DNA of 64,000 nt from Halococcoides cellulosivorans. GTDB taxonomy: Archaea > Halobacteriota > Halobacteria > Halobacteriales > Haloarculaceae. Numbering within the stretch: position 1 is the first letter of the stretch; each line of letters starts with the position of its first letter. The position numbers and the translations under genes are program-made. Location: assembly GCF_003058365.1 (NCBI RefSeq), contig NZ_CP028858.1, forward strand, positions 1,240,001-1,304,000. Reading direction: 5' to 3'. This document shows positions 8,849 to 17,787 of this stretch, in pieces. The notes beneath the pieces are model-generated. The model worked only from the letters and a program-made list of their open reading frames with translations. It did not search any database and was not told where the DNA came from.

Positions 8849-9376
8849 ATGGTCCAGTGTGAGATGTGCGGGGCGGCGACGGCGGATCCGAAGACGATCA
8901 AAGTCGAAGGGGCCGAACTCGAGGTGTGTGCGGACTGTGTCGACTTCGGCACCGAAGTCCGGACGAACACCGGGTCGAACACGTCGACGAAGTACTCGAC
9001 CAGTTCCTCGTCGTCCGAAAGCAACTCGACCACCACGACGACGAGTTCGAGCAGTAGCGGTGGCGGCGGCACAGGCCCGGACATCTTCGACGACCTCGAC
9101 GAACTCGCCCAAGATTACGACGAGCGCGTGCGCGAAGCGCGCGAAGCCGAGGACCTTAGTCAAGAGGACCTCGCCAGTCAACTCAACGAGAAAGCCAGTT
9201 TGATCCGGAAGATCGAACGTGGCGAGACACTGCCCAGCGACGACGTCCAGCAAGAGCTCGAAAGCGAGTTGAACATCGACCTCTCGGCGGGCGGATCGGG
9301 CGCCGACGAGGACTGGGAGAGCAGTTCCGCAGCGAGCGGAACGACACTCGGTGACGTCGTCGAGCGCAAGGAGTAG
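8849..9376 (+). CDS. MBF1-like multiprotein-bridging factor (zinc ribbon plus XRE HTH)
   Basis: A 175-residue protein with the archaeal MBF1 layout. An N-terminal zinc ribbon (CEMCGAA and CADCVDFG) is followed by a Ser/Thr-rich linker of about 35 residues and a helix-turn-helix of the Cro/XRE type (LSQEDLASQLNEKASLIRKI, then ERGETLPSDDVQQELESEL). In eukaryotes MBF1 links activators to TBP. Archaeal forms are associated with ribosomes and stress, so a role in transcription or translation control is likely but not shown here. The ATG at 8849 directly precedes the zinc ribbon. The gene lies upstream of tpiA on the same strand. Confidence 0.88.
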   Translation: MVQCEMCGAATADPKTIKVEGAELEVCADCVDFGTEVRTNTGSNTSTKYSTSSSSSESNSTTTTTSSSSSGGGGTGPDIFDDLDELAQDYDERVREAREAEDLSQEDLASQLNEKASLIRKIERGETLPSDDVQQELESELNIDLSAGGSGADEDWESSSAASGTTLGDVVERKE

Positions 9377-9445
9377 TCCGACACCGACAGGGCGTCGCGA
9401 CCGTCTCGAAACCTATTTTCCTGCGGACGGCGGGGATCCGACTGG

Positions 9446-10093
9446 ATGTTCGTTCTCGTCAACCTCAAGACGTACCCGTGTGACCCGATCGCGGTCGCGA
9501 CCGCCGCGGCCGACGTCGCCGACGATACCGGCGTCCGCGTGGGCATCGCCCCGCAGGCCGCCGACATCGCCCGCGTCGCTGAGACCGGTGTCGAGACCTG
9601 GGCCCAGCACGTCGATCCGATCGACTACGGGTCGAACACCGGCCACACGCTGGCCGAGACCGCTGCCGAGGCCGGTGCGACGGGCACGCTGATCAACCAC
9701 AGCGAGCACCGCCTGAAACTCGCTGACATCGATGGCTCGGTTCGGGCCGCCGAGCGCGCGGACCTCGAAACCTGCGTCTGTGCGAACAACCCCGATCAGA
9801 TCGGCGCCGCGACCGCCCTCGGCCCCGATTCGGTCGCCGTCGAACCGCCGGAACTGATCGGCGGCGACGTTTCGGTCGCGACGGCCGACCCCGACATCGT
9901 CACCGACGCCGTCGAGGCCGCTGGCGCAGTCGACGAGTCGGTCGACGTGTTCTGTGGCGCGGGCATCTCGACGGGCGACGACGTCGACGCCGCGGGCGAC
10001 CTGGGCGCGACGGGCGTCCTGCTCGCCAGTGGCGTCGCGAAAGCCGACGATCCCCGGGCCGTCCTCGAAGACCTCGTCGACCCGGTCGCCTGA
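9446..10093 (+). CDS. tpiA: Triosephosphate isomerase
   Basis: Interconverts dihydroxyacetone phosphate and glyceraldehyde 3-phosphate in glycolysis and gluconeogenesis. The 215-residue length matches the short archaeal TIM form. The N-terminal Lys is in NLKTY, the catalytic His in INHSEH, the catalytic Glu in VEPPELIG, and the C-terminal phosphate-binding loops are GAGIS and [11 protein letters not shown]. The gene is preceded by an MBF1-like gene and followed, tail to tail, by a cupin gene. Other glycolytic genes (gpmI, pgk, gap) occur in the window but not in the same operon. Confidence 0.96.
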   Translation: MFVLVNLKTYPCDPIAVATAAADVADDTGVRVGIAPQAADIARVAETGVETWAQHVDPIDYGSNTGHTLAETAAEAGATGTLINHSEHRLKLADIDGSVRAAERADLETCVCANNPDQIGAATALGPDSVAVEPPELIGGDVSVATADPDIVTDAVEAAGAVDESVDVFCGAGISTGDDVDAAGDLGATGVLLASGVAKADDPRAVLEDLVDPVA

Positions 10094-10121
10094 AACGACT
10101 ACCTGCCGCCCTGACGGGCAG

Positions 10122-10451
10122 CTATCGCACCATCGTAATGAGCAGTTTCGTCCGCTCTGTCGCGTCGACGGCGTGGGGTACCTCCGCCGGCATCAACATA
10201 CTCTCGCCCGCTACGAGGTCGTGCTCGTCGCCGTCGAGTGTGATCGTCACCGTCCCGTCGAGCACCTGGACGAGCGCCTCGTGTGGGGCGGTGTGCTCGC
10301 TGAGCCGTTCGCCAACGTCGAACGCGAACACCGTCAGCGTCGCGGATTCGCGGTCGATCAACGTCCGGCTGACGACCGCGCCGTCCTGATAGTCGATCAG
10401 GTCGTCGAGCGCCAGTACCTCGCCAGCGATGTCGTCGACTGCGTCGGTCAC
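10122..10451 (-). CDS. Small cupin-domain protein
   Basis: A 109-residue single-domain cupin (RmlC-like beta-barrel). The conserved motif 1 reads LSEHTAPHEALVQVLDG, with two His and a Glu as likely metal ligands. Motif 2 (GESMLMPAEVPHAV) contains the fourth His. Such proteins bind a metal and may act as small dioxygenases, isomerases or sensor proteins. Nothing in the context specifies the substrate. It converges on tpiA and diverges from dinB. Confidence 0.82.
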   Translation of the reverse strand: MTDAVDDIAGEVLALDDLIDYQDGAVVSRTLIDRESATLTVFAFDVGERLSEHTAPHEALVQVLDGTVTITLDGDEHDLVAGESMLMPAEVPHAVDATERTKLLITMVR

Positions 10452-10545
10452 GAGCGGGCTTCGGCCCCCAGGTCCATGAGTCGTCGGGGGAACCTGTTCG
10501 GGTCGTCGGCAGTGCCGCTGCCGCGATCAGAGCGTTCAGGCGCCT

Positions 10546-10562
10546 AGAGGGCGTAGCCCTCT
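10546..10562 (+). promoter_or_regulatory. Hairpin next to the Pol IV start codon
   Basis: AGAGGGC-GTA-GCCCTCT, a perfect 7-bp stem with a 3-base loop, ends 2 bp before the GTG start of dinB. In RNA it would cover the start region and could limit translation. As DNA it could be an operator. The role is inferred from position only. Confidence 0.4.
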
Positions 10563-10564
10563 CT

Positions 10565-11845
10565 GTGCCGGACGGGCACCTCCCTGGCGTCGACACCGGG
10601 ACCGACCGGATCGTCGCCCACGTCGACATGGACTGTTTCTATGCGGCCTGTGAGCGACGCCGCGAGCCCGAACTGCGAGGCGAACCCGTCGTCGTCGGGA
10701 TGGGCTACGAGTCCGGATCGTCGGGTGGTGTCGTCGCGACCGCGAGCTACGAGGCCCGTGCGGTCGGCGTCGAGAGTGCTCAGCCCATCGAGACGGCCCT
10801 CGATCGTCTGCCGCGACGAGGAGGCGAGAGCGACACCATCGAGAGTGACGCGGACAGCGAGACCGACGCGAGCGATGCGAACATCGAGACCGGCGCGGAC
10901 GGCGACACCGACGCCCCAACCGGGATCTACCGGCCGGTCGATCTGAACTACTACGAGTCGGTCAGCGACGAGGTGATGGCGATCCTTCGGGAGCGCGCCG
11001 ACCGCGTCCGTGCCGTCTCGATCGACGAAGCGTACCTCGACGTGACCGATCGCACAGATTGGGACGACGTCGCGGGCTTCGTCGACGACCTTCGAGCGGC
11101 AGTCGACCGCGAGGTCGGTGTGACCGCGAGCGTCGGTGTCGCGCCGACGATGAGCGCCGCGAAAGTCGCGAGCGATCGCGACAAACCCGACGGCTGTACC
11201 GTCGTCCCGCCGGGGTCGGTCCGGGAGTTCTTCGCGGAGCTGGACGTCGAGGCGATCCACGAGGTCGGCCCGACGACCGCGCGCGAACTCCGCGAGATGG
11301 GCATCGAGACGGCGGGCGATCTGGCCGGCGCAGACGTCTCGACGCTCGAATCGAGATTCGGGGAGCGCGGACGCACGATCTGGCGCTATGCCCGCGGTGA
11401 GGACGACCGCCCGGTCGAACCGATGGGCGCCCCGAAGAGCTTCTCGCGGCAGTCGAGTTTCGCAGCGTCGACCGCCGATTCCGAGCGGCTCCACGACCGT
11501 CTGGACGACCTCGCCCGCGCGGTGGGCGATCGCGCCCGCCACCGTGACGCGCTCTACCGGACGATCGGGGTGCGTGTGGTCACGCCGCCGTTCGACGTGC
11601 ACACTCGCGAGCGCAGTCTGCCCGGCCCCGTCGCGGATCGCGATCTCCTGGTCGAGACGGTCCACGACCTCGCCCGCGAGTTCGAGGGGGATCGGGTCCG
11701 CAAGGTCGGCGTCCGCGTGTCGAATCTGTCCTTCAGCGAGCGCGAACAGACCGCACTCACGGGGTACGGGGGCGGCGGCGATCGACGCCGGCCACCGCAG
11801 CGCTCACTCGCGGACTTCCGAGACGGGTCGGACGATCACCTTTAG
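10565..11845 (+). CDS. dinB: DNA polymerase IV (Y-family translesion polymerase)
   Basis: A 426-residue Y-family polymerase that copies past DNA damage. The first catalytic Asp is in HVDMDCFYAACE and the acidic pair is in SIDEAYLDV. The thumb (HEVGPTTARELREMGI, a helix-hairpin-helix) and the little-finger domain follow. Between the palm motifs sits a long acidic insert (about residues 80-120, rich in Asp, Glu and Ser), a haloarchaeal trait. The start is taken as GTG 10565, since typical homologues have about 20 residues before the HVDMDCFY motif. A hairpin adjoins this start. Confidence 0.95.
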   Translation: MPDGHLPGVDTGTDRIVAHVDMDCFYAACERRREPELRGEPVVVGMGYESGSSGGVVATASYEARAVGVESAQPIETALDRLPRRGGESDTIESDADSETDASDANIETGADGDTDAPTGIYRPVDLNYYESVSDEVMAILRERADRVRAVSIDEAYLDVTDRTDWDDVAGFVDDLRAAVDREVGVTASVGVAPTMSAAKVASDRDKPDGCTVVPPGSVREFFAELDVEAIHEVGPTTARELREMGIETAGDLAGADVSTLESRFGERGRTIWRYARGEDDRPVEPMGAPKSFSRQSSFAASTADSERLHDRLDDLARAVGDRARHRDALYRTIGVRVVTPPFDVHTRERSLPGPVADRDLLVETVHDLAREFEGDRVRKVGVRVSNLSFSEREQTALTGYGGGGDRRRPPQRSLADFRDGSDDHL

Positions 11846-11869
11846 GGGCTCGGCCCCGCGAACGCGGGT

Positions 11870-12706
11870 ATGGACGTCGGCATCGTCGGCCAGACCGACA
11901 AGCCACGCGTCGCTGACCTGGTCGACCGACTGATTACGGTGATTCGAGACGCCGGAGCGGCCCCGATGGTCGAGTCGGTCACGGCGTCGATCGTCGGCCC
12001 CCACCGGGACGACGTCGCACGGATCGACCACGCCGATCTCGATACCTGCGATCTCGTCGTCAGTCTTGGTGGGGACGGCACCTTTCTGCACGCCGCTCAC
12101 GGCGCCGGAACGACGCCGATCGTGGGCGTCAATCTGGGGACGGTCGGGTTTTTGAACGCGATCACGCCCGAGGAGGCGACCGCGACCGTCGAAGCCATGA
12201 TCGTAGACTGGCGGGCCGACGCGCTGACCGTCCGCGAGCGCCCCCGCTTGCGCGCGGAGACGCCCGACGGATCGCTCCCGCCGGCCGTCAACGAAGTCAC
12301 CGTTCGTGGCCGGCGTCGCGGCCCCGGTGGCCGATTCGATGTCGCGATCGCGGTCGACGGCGACGCGTATCACACTGCTCGTGTCGACGGTGTCGTCGTC
12401 GCGACACCGACCGGGAGTACGGCGTACAACCTCTCGGAGGGCGGCCCGATCGTCCACCCCGATTGCCCGGGCACGATCGTCACGCTCCAGGCCGCCGAGC
12501 CAGGGATGCCCTCACTGGTGGTGCATCGCGACCAGACGGTCTCGATCACGGTCGAGGCGGCCCCGAATGTGGCCGCAGTCAGCGACGGCCGCCGATCCGA
12601 GTCGTTCGACCCGCCCGTGACGGTCGATCTCCGCCAGGACGGCCCCACGCTTCGTATCGCCGGCCCAGACGACTCGTTTTTCGACGGCCTCGACAAACTC
12701 CGGTGA
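11870..12706 (+). CDS. nadK: NAD kinase
   Basis: Phosphorylates NAD to NADP in the cytoplasm. The 278-residue protein has the diagnostic GGDGTFLHA motif, GVNLGTVGFL, the NE(V/I) substrate-contact segment (VNEVTVRG) and the TPTGSTAYNLSEGGPIVHP region. It lies 24 bp after dinB and 60 bp before hisA on the same strand, so co-transcription with either is possible. Confidence 0.95.
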   Translation: MDVGIVGQTDKPRVADLVDRLITVIRDAGAAPMVESVTASIVGPHRDDVARIDHADLDTCDLVVSLGGDGTFLHAAHGAGTTPIVGVNLGTVGFLNAITPEEATATVEAMIVDWRADALTVRERPRLRAETPDGSLPPAVNEVTVRGRRRGPGGRFDVAIAVDGDAYHTARVDGVVVATPTGSTAYNLSEGGPIVHPDCPGTIVTLQAAEPGMPSLVVHRDQTVSITVEAAPNVAAVSDGRRSESFDPPVTVDLRQDGPTLRIAGPDDSFFDGLDKLR

Positions 12707-12766
12707 ACGGAGTTCTCGATCCGTCGATCGATACGCTTTCCGGGGTGGGTCGCCAGCGATCGGTCG

Positions 12767-13495
12767 ATGACCGAGGAGTTCGAGGTCGTGCCGGCAGTCG
12801 ATATCGAAGACGGACGAGTGGTCCAACTGGTCGGTGGCGAGCGCGGGACCGAGACGGCCTATGGCGAACCCAGCGAGGCCGCCGAGCGATGGATCGAGGC
12901 CGGGGCGGAGCGACTCCATCTCGTCGATCTCGACGGCGCGTTCGACGGCGAGCGCGCGAACGCCGACGCGATCGACGCGATCGTCGACCGCGTCGACGTG
13001 CCCGTCCAGATGGGCGGCGGGATTCGACGGCGGTCGGACGCCGCCCAGTTGCTCGACTCGGGCGTGGATCGGGTCATTCTCGGGACGGCCGCGATCGAGA
13101 CGCCCGAACTGGTGAGCGATCTGGCCGCAGAGTATCCCGACGGTGTGATGGTGAGCCTGGACGCGAGCGCCGGCGAAGTCGTCGTCGAGGGCTGGACCGA
13201 GGGCACCGGGCTGAAACCGATCGAGGCCGCTCAGACGTTCGCAGCGAAGGGTGCAGCGGCCATTCTGTTCACCGACGTCGACACCGAGGGGCGGATGGAC
13301 GGCGTCCGCGCCGATCGGGTCGCGGAACTGGTCGAAAGCGTCGACGTGCCCGTCATCGCGAGCGGCGGCGTTGCCGATCTCGACGACGTTCGCGCGCTCG
13401 CAGCGGCCGGTGCGGCGGGCGTCGTCGTCGGGACGGCGCTGTACGAAGGCGCGTTCGAACTGAGCGAGGCTCAGGGCGCCGTTCAGCGCTCCTGA
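12767..13495 (+). CDS. hisA: HisA, phosphoribosylformimino-AICAR ribonucleotide isomerase
   Basis: Catalyses the Amadori rearrangement step of histidine biosynthesis. The 242-residue (beta/alpha)8 barrel has the first catalytic Asp in VPAVDIEDGRVVQL, the phosphate loop GGGIRR, the second catalytic Asp in FTDVDTEG, and the C-terminal phosphate motif ASGGVADLDD. It overlaps the end of the convergent TrmB gene by 13 bp. No other his gene is in the window. Confidence 0.95.
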   Translation: MTEEFEVVPAVDIEDGRVVQLVGGERGTETAYGEPSEAAERWIEAGAERLHLVDLDGAFDGERANADAIDAIVDRVDVPVQMGGGIRRRSDAAQLLDSGVDRVILGTAAIETPELVSDLAAEYPDGVMVSLDASAGEVVVEGWTEGTGLKPIEAAQTFAAKGAAAILFTDVDTEGRMDGVRADRVAELVESVDVPVIASGGVADLDDVRALAAAGAAGVVVGTALYEGAFELSEAQGAVQRS

Positions 13496-14553
13496 AGCGT
13501 GACTTCGACGGCGGCGTACGTCTCGAAGAAGGGTTCGAACCCGCCGGAGTGACTCCCGACGGCCCGACGCTCGCCGTCGATTTCGACGACCAGACTGTTC
13601 TCTGTCGGGAACGCCGTCGTCGGGTCTCCGACGAGGCTCTGGCGAACCTCGACGATCGGAATGTCGTCGTGGTGTTCGCGGTCACCGGACTCGACGTTCT
13701 GGACGACGAGGTCCGCCGCGAGGTCGTGGCCCTCCATCTGGTGGAGCGCCGCGTTCGTCACCGAACTCCGGAAGAACCCGTAGGTGTGAGGGAGTGGGTC
13801 GGGCGCGGAGATGAACTCGGTGTCGCCCATCGGCCAGACGTTGCTCATGATGTTGCCGAGAAAGCCCCCGGCGATCGTCGGCATCGTAAAGGAGAGTGCG
13901 CTCTCCTCGCCGTGACGCCCCGAGAGCACCGCATAGGGCCCGACGACGCCCCGCGTTTCGTCCGCGATGACCGTCACCGGCGGTTTCGCCGACCAGGTTC
14001 GAAGCACACGCGAGACCTCGCCCGGATCGTCGAGGTCGTCGAGCGTCGAGGAGACGCCCGGCGGGACGAGCATGAGATAGACGATCACGCCACGGTCGAC
14101 GGCATCGGAGAGCACGTCTTTCAGTTGGGCGAACTCCGTCGCGGGGACGACGACGAACACCTCGCCGTCGGCGGTCTCGATCGCTGACCGGGCGCGTCGG
14201 CGGACCGTCGATCGCGAGCGGACGATTTCGAATCCTGCAGGTTCGTCGCCGCCGCCGTAGGCGTCCTCGATCGCGCCTTCGAGGTCTTCGATCTGCGCGG
14301 TGAACTCGGCGCTGACCTCGTCGGGGGGTCGGGCCCGGACGGTCGTCGGACTCGTCGACTCGTCGATGGTGACGAGTTTGCGATCCGAGAGCGTCTGGAC
14401 CACGTCGTAGATGTAGCCCGTCGAGACGTCGGCGCTGTCGGCCAGGTCACCGGTCGTCTTCGTCCCCGATCGCAAGACGGCGAGGTAGGCGTCGATCTCC
14501 TTTTCTGAAAGGCCGAAGGTCGTGAGGTGCTGGCGGATGATTGCGGCGGTCAT
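13483..14553 (-). CDS. TrmB-family transcriptional regulator
   Basis: A 356-residue regulator. The N-terminal winged helix (GLSEKEIDAYLAVLRSGTKT, then TGDLADSADVSTGYIYDVVQ) is typical of TrmB. A coiled-coil segment, a phospholipase-D-like middle domain and a C-terminal ligand-binding (sugar-sensing) domain follow. TrmB proteins control sugar uptake and central carbon genes in archaea. This one is divergent from an MFS transporter across 51 bp, so that transporter is the likely target. It is not shown to be the global haloarchaeal TrmB. The tail overlaps hisA. Confidence 0.88.
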   Translation of the reverse strand: MTAAIIRQHLTTFGLSEKEIDAYLAVLRSGTKTTGDLADSADVSTGYIYDVVQTLSDRKLVTIDESTSPTTVRARPPDEVSAEFTAQIEDLEGAIEDAYGGGDEPAGFEIVRSRSTVRRRARSAIETADGEVFVVVPATEFAQLKDVLSDAVDRGVIVYLMLVPPGVSSTLDDLDDPGEVSRVLRTWSAKPPVTVIADETRGVVGPYAVLSGRHGEESALSFTMPTIAGGFLGNIMSNVWPMGDTEFISAPDPLPHTYGFFRSSVTNAALHQMEGHDLAADLVVQNVESGDREHHDDIPIVEVRQSLVGDPTTAFPTENSLVVEIDGERRAVGSHSGGFEPFFETYAAVEVTLQER

Positions 14554-14604
14554 GATTGATTATCTTTATTATTTCAGCAAAATATTTTTCCGTGCTGGGA
14601 ACGT
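14554..14604. promoter_or_regulatory. Short divergent promoter region between TrmB and MFS genes
   Basis: This 51-bp, strongly AT-rich spacer contains TTATTATTT and AAAATATTTTT runs, the only plausible TATA elements for both genes. Two divergent promoters must overlap here, so regulator binding would affect both directions. Confidence 0.5.
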
Positions 14605-15906
14605 GTGCCCGATATGCCCGATACTCGCGAGTCCACCGGTCGGGACGCGTCCGATCGACGGTGGACGGTCGCCATTCTGGCCTTCGTCGCGCTCTCCGGT
14701 CTCGGGATGCAGATGCGAGGGGCGCTCATCCCCGAACTGCAGAAAGCCGGCCAGTTCGGTATCGGTGAGGGCGTCGCCGGACTGATCGCTCCGGCGGGCA
14801 CGCTGGGATACGTCGTGACCGTGCTCGTCGTCGGAGCGATCGCGGGTCGACTGGCCGCGCGGCGTACCATTCTGGTCGGACTCGCCGTATCGGCGGTCGG
14901 CGTCCTCGGCATGGGGCTGGCCCCGGGATTCGGCGTGTTTCTGGGACTGCTCGTGGTTCGTGGGCTCGGAACCGGCGTCGTCCGCGGGCTGGATCGGCCG
15001 ATTCTGAGCCATTTATATCCAGAGGCACGCGGGCGCGTGTTTAATCTTTATGACCTGGCCTGGGCCATCGGGTCCGCACTCGGTCCGGTCGTGATGAGCG
15101 TTGCCATCGGCCTCCAGGGCGCAGCCATCGTCTATCGCGGTGCGTCGATCAGCGTCGGCCCGGTCGACGTACTCACCGCGGGCCAGTCACTGCTTTCGGG
15201 TGGCTGGCGACTCGCCTATCTTGGGATGTTCGTCGGATTCGTCGTCCTCATTCTCGGGATCACGAGACTCGACAGCCCCTCGATCGATCAGGAGCGCGCA
15301 CTGGACTGGGACGCCGTCCGCGAGTTGGCGCGCGTTCCGGCGGTCGTCGCGACCGTGCTCGCACTCGCCTTTCACACCGGGCTCGAAGGCGCGCTGTTCA
15401 TCTGGTTGCCCACGTTCGGCATCCAGGTCAGTGACCTCGGACAGGCCCAGGCGAACGTCCTGTTGAGCGTGTTTACGGTCGCGTACGTCCCGGGGCGGGC
15501 CTTCTATACGATCACGAGCGAGCGGTTCGGCTACGGCCGACTCGTGGTCGCTATCGAACTGCTCGTCCTCCCGGTGTTCGTCGGGACCTTCTTTTTCGCA
15601 GAGGGGTGGGCCGTCTTCGCCGGCGTCGCCCTGCTGGGTGCGCTCGTCTCGGGGGTCTTCCCGACGGTCGTCGCGTTCGGGACCGAGGCCGCCCCGGAGT
15701 ACAGCGCACCGATCAACGCCGTCTCGCTCGCGACCGGGTCGATCATGCTCGCGGTCGTCCCGGTCCTCATCGGCGTTCTCATCGGTCAGGTCGGCATCCG
15801 TGCCGCGTTACTCGTCCCGCTCGCGATGAGCCTCGCGGTCGCACCGGTCGTCCTCGCTGGGTTGGTCGCCCGCGACGGGAGTCTCCGGGCGGCGCTCGCG
15901 GCCTGA
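14605..15906 (+). CDS. MFS transporter divergent from TrmB regulator
   Basis: A 433-residue integral membrane protein with about 12 hydrophobic segments. An MFS-like basic loop between helices 2 and 3 (GRLAARRTILVG) and a second arginine-containing region (LYPEARGRVF) are visible. Substrate is unknown. The adjacent TrmB-type regulator suggests a sugar or related carbon compound. GTG 14605 is taken as the start, with ATG 14614 three codons later equally possible. Confidence 0.85.
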   Translation: MPDMPDTRESTGRDASDRRWTVAILAFVALSGLGMQMRGALIPELQKAGQFGIGEGVAGLIAPAGTLGYVVTVLVVGAIAGRLAARRTILVGLAVSAVGVLGMGLAPGFGVFLGLLVVRGLGTGVVRGLDRPILSHLYPEARGRVFNLYDLAWAIGSALGPVVMSVAIGLQGAAIVYRGASISVGPVDVLTAGQSLLSGGWRLAYLGMFVGFVVLILGITRLDSPSIDQERALDWDAVRELARVPAVVATVLALAFHTGLEGALFIWLPTFGIQVSDLGQAQANVLLSVFTVAYVPGRAFYTITSERFGYGRLVVAIELLVLPVFVGTFFFAEGWAVFAGVALLGALVSGVFPTVVAFGTEAAPEYSAPINAVSLATGSIMLAVVPVLIGVLIGQVGIRAALLVPLAMSLAVAPVVLAGLVARDGSLRAALAA

Positions 15907-15956
15907 TAGGCTGCCGGGATCCACACCGTCTAACCGTTCCAGGGCGAAACGTGAGT

Positions 15957-16976
15957 ATGCAGAACGCGGGCTGGCAGGCGGGACTGGGTCGCGTCGAGCG
16001 GGCGATACTCGAACAGTACCAGAGTGGCTGGCCGGTCGTCGAGCGACCCTTCGAGGCGATCGGTGCGGCCGTCGACGCCCCCGAACCGGCGGTGAGCGCG
16101 GCCGTCGAGGGCCTCCTCGATCGGTCACTCGTCCGCCGGGTCGGGCCCGTGTTCGACCCGCCGCGCATCGGTAGTTCGACGCTCGCGGCCGTCCGCGCTC
16201 CCCCCGACCGCGTCGACGCAGTCGCCCAGACCATCGACGCTCACGACCGGGTGACCCACGATTACGAGCGGGACTCCGAGTGGACGCTCTGGTTCGTCGT
16301 CACCGCGGGGTCACGGGACCGTCGCGACGCCGTCCTCGCAGACATCGAGCGCGAGACCGGCCTCGAACCGCTCGTCTTGCCCATGCAAACCGCGTATTAC
16401 GTGGATCTGGAGTTTCCCGTGCTGGGATCGGACCCGCTCGCGACCGGCGAGCGCACGACCGTCGACCCGACACCGATCGACGCTCACGCCGCCGACGATC
16501 TGACGCCGCTCGACGAACAGATCATCCTCGCGAGCCAGGACGGCTTGCCCCTGTCGACCACGCCGTATCGAGACCTCGCGGAGACGATCGACGCCGACCC
16601 CGACCGCGTCCGGGCCCGCCTCGACTGGATGCTCGATCGTGGCTACGTCAAGCGGATCGGAGCGGTCGTCGACCACCGAGCGACTGGCTTTACCGCCAAC
16701 TGTATGGTGGTCTGGGACGTTCCAGCGGCCGCCCTCGACGACGTGGGCACGACATTCGGCGCGGATCCCGCCGTGACGCTGTGTTACCACCGCCCACAGC
16801 GGCCCGCCCGTGACTGGCCCTATTCGCTGTTTACGATGATCCACGGCCGCGATCGGGCAGCGGTCGACGCAAAAATCGACGCGCTCGACGCGTCGGTCCC
16901 GTACGGTCACCAGCGCCTCTATACCACGGCCGTCCACAAACAGACCGGCGCGCGCTACGAGGGCCTGCTCGACTGA
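15957..16976 (+). CDS. Siroheme decarboxylase, fused AhbA/AhbB-type (two Lrp/AsnC-like halves)
   Basis: A 339-residue protein made of two related halves. Each half has an N-terminal winged-helix-like part (VERAILEQYQSGWPVVERPF and LDEQIILASQDGLPLSTTPY) followed by an AsnC-type alpha/beta domain. The segments RRVGPVFDPPRIG and KRIGAVVDHRATGFTANCMV are hallmarks of AhbA/AhbB and NirDLGH, which decarboxylate siroheme to didecarboxysiroheme in the alternative heme pathway or heme d1 synthesis. The two subunits are normally separate proteins of about 160 residues, so this is a fusion. Many such genes are misnamed Lrp regulators. It starts 50 bp after the MFS gene. Confidence 0.85.
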   Translation: MQNAGWQAGLGRVERAILEQYQSGWPVVERPFEAIGAAVDAPEPAVSAAVEGLLDRSLVRRVGPVFDPPRIGSSTLAAVRAPPDRVDAVAQTIDAHDRVTHDYERDSEWTLWFVVTAGSRDRRDAVLADIERETGLEPLVLPMQTAYYVDLEFPVLGSDPLATGERTTVDPTPIDAHAADDLTPLDEQIILASQDGLPLSTTPYRDLAETIDADPDRVRARLDWMLDRGYVKRIGAVVDHRATGFTANCMVVWDVPAAALDDVGTTFGADPAVTLCYHRPQRPARDWPYSLFTMIHGRDRAAVDAKIDALDASVPYGHQRLYTTAVHKQTGARYEGLLD

Positions 16977-16994
16977 CTCAGAGTCTGGAGCGCG

Positions 16995-17636
16995 TCACTC
17001 GCGGTCGGCTTTGAACTGGGGCGAGCCGTCCTCGTGGAGACGGCGTGAGACTCGCGCCACGTCGGCCTGGCGGTCAGCATGCAGCGCTTCCAGCCGATCA
17101 CGGAGGCCGTCGTGCTGGCGAGCGAGGATCTGGACCGCCGACAGCGCGGCGTTGTAGGATTTGCCCGCGTCGACGGCGACGATCGGCGCGCCCTGGGGCA
17201 TGCCGATCACCGAGGGGAGCGACTTCTCCTGGACGGGGACGCCGATCACCGGCAGCGGGTAGGCGATCGACGCCGTCATGTTCGGCAGGTCGGCGGACTT
17301 CCCGCCCGCGCCCGCGATGATCACGTCGATCCCCCGGTCGGCGGCGGTCTCGGCGTACGTATACATCAGTCCGGGCGTGCGATGCGCCGAGACGACGAAC
17401 GTCTCGAAGGTGAACCGGTCAGCGGGCGGATCCGAATAGCTAGTTTGCTCGGCAAAGCCCAGCGCCGTCAGCGCGTCGTAGGCGCCCTCGCGGCCGGTCT
17501 CGGAGCCAGCCATCACGTCGAGATCCGAATCCGAACCCATGATGATGCCGATGTCGGGCGTCACGGCGGGGTCGCGATCGCGGTCGGCCTCCGCACGCAG
17601 GTCAGCGTCCAGTGCGTCGAGCGGTTCGGGTGTCAT
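16995..17636 (-). CDS. purE: N5-carboxyaminoimidazole ribonucleotide mutase
   Basis: Converts N5-CAIR to CAIR in purine synthesis. The 213-residue protein has the class I motifs GIIMGSDSDLDVM, SAHRTPGLMYTYAE and AGAGGKSADLPNM, the last being the CO2/ribose-phosphate site. The ATG at 17636 is chosen over longer frames because upstream residues fall into the tandem repeats. purK lies further along with a small opposite-strand ORF between them, so the usual purEK operon is interrupted here. Confidence 0.95.
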   Translation of the reverse strand: MTPEPLDALDADLRAEADRDRDPAVTPDIGIIMGSDSDLDVMAGSETGREGAYDALTALGFAEQTSYSDPPADRFTFETFVVSAHRTPGLMYTYAETAADRGIDVIIAGAGGKSADLPNMTASIAYPLPVIGVPVQEKSLPSVIGMPQGAPIVAVDAGKSYNAALSAVQILARQHDGLRDRLEALHADRQADVARVSRRLHEDGSPQFKADRE

Positions 17637-17690
17637 GGGCGAGACTGACCGGGCGGCGATCAAAACCGTTCCCTTTCGGTCCGCGTACGC

Positions 17691-17761
17691 ACGGTCCTCC
17701 GGACCGCTCGTGTTCCACGGTCCTCCGGACCGCTCGTGTTCCACGGTCCTCCGGACCGCTC
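17691..17761. repeat. Tandem 26-bp palindromic repeat (2.7 copies) upstream of purE
   Basis: Two full copies (17691-17716 and 17717-17742) and a third cut short at 17761 are identical over their shared length. Each begins with ACGGTCCTCCGGACCG, whose CGGTCC/CGGACCG-type arms form a 6-bp stem with a TCC loop, then CTCGTGTTCC. They sit in the divergent interval between purE (start 17636) and the small ORF at 17788, so they may be operators or a spreading palindromic element. Confidence 0.8.
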
Positions 17762-17787
17762 AAGTCGCTGGACGCCAAAGCCCGACC

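Noticed and set aside
12463-14187. 574-codon plus-strand frame across nadK, hisA and the TrmB gene
   Set aside because: It is Arg-rich without motifs and overlaps three recognised genes.
17691-17761. Short tandem repeats as a CRISPR array
   Set aside because: The units are directly adjacent without spacers, only about three are present, and there are no cas genes.
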